From contig JANXVQ010000011.1 in assembly GCA_025351545.1 (NCBI GenBank), positions 1 to 9,253 on the forward strand: DNA of 9,253 nt. Direction: 5' to 3'. A program made the position numbers and the translations under genes. The stretch is from Spirosoma sp. (GTDB taxonomy: Bacteria; Bacteroidota; Bacteroidia; Cytophagales; Spirosomataceae). Below, one piece after another: positions 6,197 through 9,253 of this stretch. The notes beneath the pieces are model-generated. The model ran no database searches. It was not told the DNA's origin and worked only from the letters and a program-made list of their open reading frames with translations. The number at the start of each line of letters is the position of its first letter. The first letter of the stretch is position 1.

Positions 6197-8593
6197 TTAA
6201 GAACGTTTGGTAAACGCCAGCGGCAGTTTAAGCTTCAGCAGTATACTGCGGCCCGGTTCATCGGCGAAATAGCGAAAGCGGTTTAAATAATCACGATAAG
6301 CTACATTGGCGAGATTAGTACCACTCAAAATGACGTTCAACGAATGCGTACCCAGTTGAGCCAGAAAGCCTAACTCGGCCCCCACCAGAAAATAAGCGGG
6401 CGGTGGCGGGGCAAAATCTCCGGTAAAAATAACCTGTCCATTTTCCTGCTGGGTTGTCACGGCGGGGGCACGACTTTGCCGGGACACATACAGCCCATTC
6501 AGCGAAACATACAGATTCGATAGTTTCCCCCAACGCGACCAATCGTAACGCAGGTTATTGTCGGAGCGGTTAGGCGGGATAAATACGAGGTAATCGTGGT
6601 CTGTCTGGTTATAAGCGAACAAGAGTGAGTTTTTGGTTGTCAGCGAAAGTCGATCCGTAAATTTATAGGTCAGCGTTGCGTCAATACCCCTAAATGTTGC
6701 CTTCACCTGAGAATAAGTATACGACGGGAACGCCCCCCGCTGCCGGACAATCGGGACCGAATCGGGCTTGAGGTAGATGTAGTTATCGATTCGATTGTTA
6801 TAAATGCCAACCTCTCCACTTAATCGTTTGCCTGCGTAAGCCAGTACAAGGTTACCATTATACGCCTGCTCCGGCTGCAAATCCGGATTACCCCGTTCGT
6901 AGGCGACTGCGCTCTGGTGCAGGCCATTAGAATACAGATCAGCCACGTTTGGGGCGCGCCAGGCCGTGCTGAAATTGGCTGTCAGCGTTAGGTCGGGGCG
7001 CAGTTGATAAGCCGCTCCCAATGAGCCGTTAGCGTTTTGCCAGTTATGTGTTTTAGAGTAGGTCTGCTTCGATACTTCATCGAGAAAATAAGCCCGAAGC
7101 CATCGGTAGTCGTAGCGTAAACCTCCTTCCACCGTTAATCGACCAACGGCGTACCGTTCAATAGCGAACAGGCCCGCGCCATAGTTTCGAAAATTAGGAA
7201 TCAGAAACAGATACTGCCGTACGTTTCCCTGCGTAATGCCATTGAACCCTGCACTTCCTGACCATTGACCAGCATTTCTGGATTTAATAGGAGCATGCTC
7301 CCAAGTCAAATCAGCCGTTTGAGTGACCAATTTGAGGGACAATTCCGGCGTACCTACTCCGCTAAACGAAATGTAATCATATTCCCGACGGGTGTTTTGC
7401 TGTTGGGCAAAGGTAGCTGTCAGCGTTCCTCCCTTCTGGAAGTGAACGTGAGCCCGCGCCTTAAATAAGTCGTGGTGTACTGCCTGGTAAGGGCGGTCGA
7501 GGGCGTACGAAAAACCGGGTTGCGCCAACGGTTCAGGACGGCTGATAGCTGTGTACAGATCCGCTAAGCTGCCAACCTGAGCACCCGTAAACAGGCCGAT
7601 TTTCGTATCAAACTGACTATAAAACAGTTCGATACCAAACTTCCGGTTATCATAATGTAAATCGCCGGAGACGTTATTTTCGTGATAGCTGGTGTTCTCC
7701 AGATAATAATCGGGCGTTTTTACATAGCCAGACCGTTTCAGTGTTCCCTGCAACCGCCAGCTCAGGCCGGCTAGCTTCTTAGAGAAGCCCCCTTCCAGCA
7801 TGGCAGATGCCACGCCCAGGCCGCCGTTTGTTGCCCCAACTATATTTATCTCACCATTTATACCAGGCAGCGTTGGCATGGCTTTCGGTTCCACTAAAAT
7901 TACCCCCCCAATGGCATCGGAGCCGTATCGAATACTGGCGGCTCCTTTAATAACTGTCAGCCGGGAAGCTAAAAACTGATCTACCTGTGGCGCATGTTCA
8001 GTACCCCACTGCTGGTCTTCCTGACGAATGCCATTGTTGAGAATAATAATTCGGTTACTGTATAATCCATGAATAACCGGCTTAGAAATACTGGGACCTG
8101 TCTGGATAGAGTACAGTCCAGTCAACGATTTCAGACTCTCGCCCAGCGACTGGCCTCTGGTTTGGTCGAGTGCCGCCCCCGATAAACTTACCTGTGTTTG
8201 AAGCAATTGCTGCGCTTCAGACCGGTGTTCTGTCACGACTACCTCCTGCAACGTTTGATTGTCAGGCACTAACTGTACTGGAGCTATCGTGATACTGGAA
8301 TCTGCATCAACACTAATTGACAGCGAGTTAGTTTTGTATCCAACAAACTGATAATCAATAATATACTTACCCGAGCAGAGATGACTGATTTGAAAATATC
8401 CAACCGAATCCGCGACTGCGCCAGTCTTCAGCTCCCGAACATAAACGGTTGCCCCAACTAAGGGTTCGTGCGTATCCTGTCCCAAAATCCGGCCCTTCAG
8501 TACAGTGTGGCAAGGCCCCGATTGCGCCCAACTAACTGAAAGAGCGCTAAACAAAAGCACAACCAATAAAATCTCTTTCCTTAAATCATCCAT
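6197..8593 (-). CDS. TonB-dependent outer-membrane receptor, ZnuD-like, with N-terminal carboxypeptidase-regulatory-like domain
   Basis: A 798-residue outer-membrane transporter energised by TonB-ExbBD. A signal peptide covers about 1-23 (LLVVLLFSALSVSWA then QS). Residues 30-108 are a CarboxypepD_reg-like beta domain (LKGRILGQDTHEPLVGATV, FQISHL), typical of Bacteroidota receptors. A TonB-box-like segment lies at 116-122 (QEVVVTE). The plug spans about 130-237 (SLGESLKSLTGL, SKPVIHGLYSNR, LNNGIRQEDQQWGTEHAP, VIKGAASIRYGSDAIGGV). The barrel from about 245 to the end has the WRAPNVADLYSNG (545-557) and GNPDLQPEQ (568-576) signatures, and YNNRIDNYIYL (598-608) closely resembles the matching ZnuD segment. 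His-rich sites (H303, HH 373-374, HVH 382-384) and a possible C28-C73 disulfide are visible. It heads a two-gene unit with a lipoprotein and has a Fur-type palindrome over its promoter. Zinc, or another metal or metallophore, is the favoured substrate. A siderophore or other ligand cannot be excluded. Confidence 0.93.
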   Translation of the reverse strand: MDDLRKEILLVVLLFSALSVSWAQSGPCHTVLKGRILGQDTHEPLVGATVYVRELKTGAVADSVGYFQISHLCSGKYIIDYQFVGYKTNSLSISVDADSSITIAPVQLVPDNQTLQEVVVTEHRSEAQQLLQTQVSLSGAALDQTRGQSLGESLKSLTGLYSIQTGPSISKPVIHGLYSNRIIILNNGIRQEDQQWGTEHAPQVDQFLASRLTVIKGAASIRYGSDAIGGVILVEPKAMPTLPGINGEINIVGATNGGLGVASAMLEGGFSKKLAGLSWRLQGTLKRSGYVKTPDYYLENTSYHENNVSGDLHYDNRKFGIELFYSQFDTKIGLFTGAQVGSLADLYTAISRPEPLAQPGFSYALDRPYQAVHHDLFKARAHVHFQKGGTLTATFAQQQNTRREYDYISFSGVGTPELSLKLVTQTADLTWEHAPIKSRNAGQWSGSAGFNGITQGNVRQYLFLIPNFRNYGAGLFAIERYAVGRLTVEGGLRYDYRWLRAYFLDEVSKQTYSKTHNWQNANGSLGAAYQLRPDLTLTANFSTAWRAPNVADLYSNGLHQSAVAYERGNPDLQPEQAYNGNLVLAYAGKRLSGEVGIYNNRIDNYIYLKPDSVPIVRQRGAFPSYTYSQVKATFRGIDATLTYKFTDRLSLTTKNSLLFAYNQTDHDYLVFIPPNRSDNNLRYDWSRWGKLSNLYVSLNGLYVSRQSRAPAVTTQQENGQVIFTGDFAPPPPAYFLVGAELGFLAQLGTHSLNVILSGTNLANVAYRDYLNRFRYFADEPGRSILLKLKLPLAFTKRS

Positions 8594-8627
8594 TAGTCTC
8601 TCCGCACTGAAAGCATAATGCTATTTA

Positions 8628-8642
8628 TGCAACTACGTTGCA
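8628..8642. promoter_or_regulatory. Perfect palindrome (operator candidate, Fur/Zur type) upstream of the receptor gene
   Basis: TGCAAC-TAC-GTTGCA is a perfect inverted repeat with 6-bp arms around three bases, centred 42 bp upstream of the receptor start codon. Its TTGCA end overlaps the probable -7 element on the minus strand, so bound protein would block RNA polymerase. Size and symmetry suit a dimeric Fur-superfamily repressor, which is expected for a metal-uptake receptor. A second repeat, GCATAA-N6-TTATGC at 8613-8630, shares three bases with it. The regulator's identity is inference. Confidence 0.5.
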
Positions 8643-8648
8643 ATAATA
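8641..8648 (-). promoter_or_regulatory. Probable -7 element of the receptor operon
   Basis: On the minus strand this reads TATTATTG, matching TAnnTTTG at five of six defined positions, and it lies 47 bp before the receptor ATG. About 20 bp further upstream is TTTAG, a poor -33 candidate. The position directly abutting the palindrome supports a repressible promoter. Strength and start site are not determined. Confidence 0.4.
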
Positions 8649-8944
8649 GAAAAAAGAAGTGGTATCACCTAAATTATTACCAGTTGGCCTATCGCTCAGG
8701 GTTCGATGATAGCCGACATAAAATCAGGCATATTAAGATTGATTTAGTGACTACATAGGATGGTCTAAATTTTACAACACACTTATATACAGCTTAAAGG
8801 GCGCGTATAAACTTGGGAAATAGTTTATACCTATTACAGTTTATCTATATTGATTCAAACTATATTTACCTTACATAGTTATATTTTTTCATACCTAAAT
8901 CTAATAACATACATTCTACGTATATTGGGCATTCTATAAACAAT
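8643..8944. other. AT-rich intergenic stretch upstream of the receptor operon
   Basis: Apart from the receptor promoter at its left end and the inverted repeat at 8805-8830, I see no RNA gene or repeat here and no gene I can support. A 46-codon plus-strand frame (8618-8758) exists but runs through the receptor's operator. An element resembling TAnnTTTG (TATATTTA at 8861) and another (TATATTGG at 8921) could serve the small plus-strand frame at 8945. Neither has a good -33 partner. Confidence 0.4.
8805..8830. repeat. Perfect 9-bp inverted repeat with 8-bp spacer
   Basis: GTATAAACT (8805-8813) and its exact complement AGTTTATAC (8822-8830) flank TGGGAAAT. It sits mid-way between the receptor promoter and the small plus-strand frame. 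It could be a regulator site or an RNA hairpin. There is no T-run after it on the plus strand, so it is not an obvious terminator. Confidence 0.4.
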
Positions 8945-9064
8945 ATGGCTATGAAACTTCGCATCGCGCATCCCTCATTTGACATAACTAATACCTTTGT
9001 CTGGTTAAGTATTCTAGCTATTTCGGTGGTGATTTGGGCTAGCATTTTCAAGTTATTATTTTGA
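8945..9064 (+). CDS. Possible small single-pass membrane protein (39 aa)
   Basis: The frame from ATG at 8945 (a second ATG follows at 8951) encodes a 39-residue peptide with a short basic N-terminus (MAMKLRIAHPSFDI) and one continuous hydrophobic helix of about 20 residues (FVWLSILAISVVIWASI), ending FKLLF before TGA 9062-9064. The clean split into a basic head and a membrane helix is typical of small membrane proteins and less expected by chance. It overlaps a 61-codon minus-strand frame (8866-9051) with no such pattern. A near-consensus -7 element (TATATTGG, 8921-8928) lies 16 bp upstream. No family is recognised. Chance occurrence in AT-rich DNA, where hydrophobic codons are common, remains a real possibility. 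Confidence 0.35.
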   Translation: MAMKLRIAHPSFDITNTFVWLSILAISVVIWASIFKLLF

Positions 9065-9253
9065 ATGAGCCATTTTTCCTAGCTTATCCCTTTTGGCGTG
9101 GCCTATGGCAAAATCACCATACTAAACTCTGATTAGAAAGAAAATAGACATTCGTTTACTGACGTATAGGGTACTACTTAGCGGGGTAAATGTCCGGTAT
9201 AATAGATCAATGTAGCACCTCGAATACTAACTCACGCAGAATATCGCTCTCGT

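Noticed and set aside
8690..8725. GGTTCGA reminiscent of a tRNA T-loop
   Set aside because: The invariant C61 position is not met, no T-stem pairs, and no acceptor or anticodon stem can be drawn around it.
8618..8758. 46-codon plus-strand frame, rich in Lys, Arg and Tyr
   Set aside because: It starts inside the receptor's operator region and would overlap its promoter; no homology or translation signal is recognised, and a frame of this length can arise by chance.
8866..9051. 61-codon minus-strand open frame
   Set aside because: It lies opposite the more protein-like small membrane frame, has mixed composition with no domain or signal, and no good promoter or ribosome binding site is visible.
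9207..9251. Minus-strand open frame entering from the right edge (14 codons, ending LVFEVLH)
   Set aside because: It could be the end of a neighbouring gene, but it is too short to support, and an opposite-strand frame from 9190 is also open to the edge.

Overview
The window looks like a chromosomal stretch from a Bacteroidota bacterium, most likely a Spirosoma-like member of the Cytophagales. This rests on the TonB-dependent receptor with an N-terminal carboxypeptidase-regulatory-like domain, the Bacteroidota-style lipoprotein beside it, Bacteroidota promoter elements (TAnnTTTG) and few clear Shine-Dalgarno sequences. The species assignment is inference.

Left part (1-5270): a damaged type I restriction-modification locus that carries a toxin-antitoxin-like pair. 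The left edge holds the last 42 codons of an IS66-family transposase and the right end of that element. The element has landed in the 3' part of hsdS, which runs the other way, so HsdS has lost its distal conserved region and ends in 16 codons read through the IS. To the right, on the opposite strand to the hsd genes, lie a Panacea/DUF4065 (SocA-like) antitoxin gene and a GTG-started gene for a 150-residue protein with a PemK/MazF-like N-terminus. A weak terminator-like hairpin separates the two. The second gene converges on an apparently intact hsdR (EcoEI-type, 933 aa) with 5 bp between the stops. hsdM is not in the window.

Middle (5271-5595): a short non-coding stretch with a frame-shifted, Glu/Arg/Lys-rich coding relic, then a very long perfect hairpin that ends the next transcription unit.

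Right part (5596-8593, minus strand): an apparent two-gene operon with a ZnuD-like TonB-dependent outer-membrane receptor followed by a small lipoprotein. Upstream of the receptor a 15-bp palindrome overlaps a probable -7 element, the arrangement expected for repression by a Fur/Zur-type regulator. Uptake of zinc or another metal is the best guess for the operon, but the substrate cannot be proved from sequence.

Far right (8594-9253): AT-rich and mostly intergenic, with one 26-bp inverted repeat and a possible 39-residue single-pass membrane protein on the plus strand.

The part most worth pursuing is the Panacea pair inside the hsd locus, next to an RM system that may have lost specificity and lacks a visible methylase gene.
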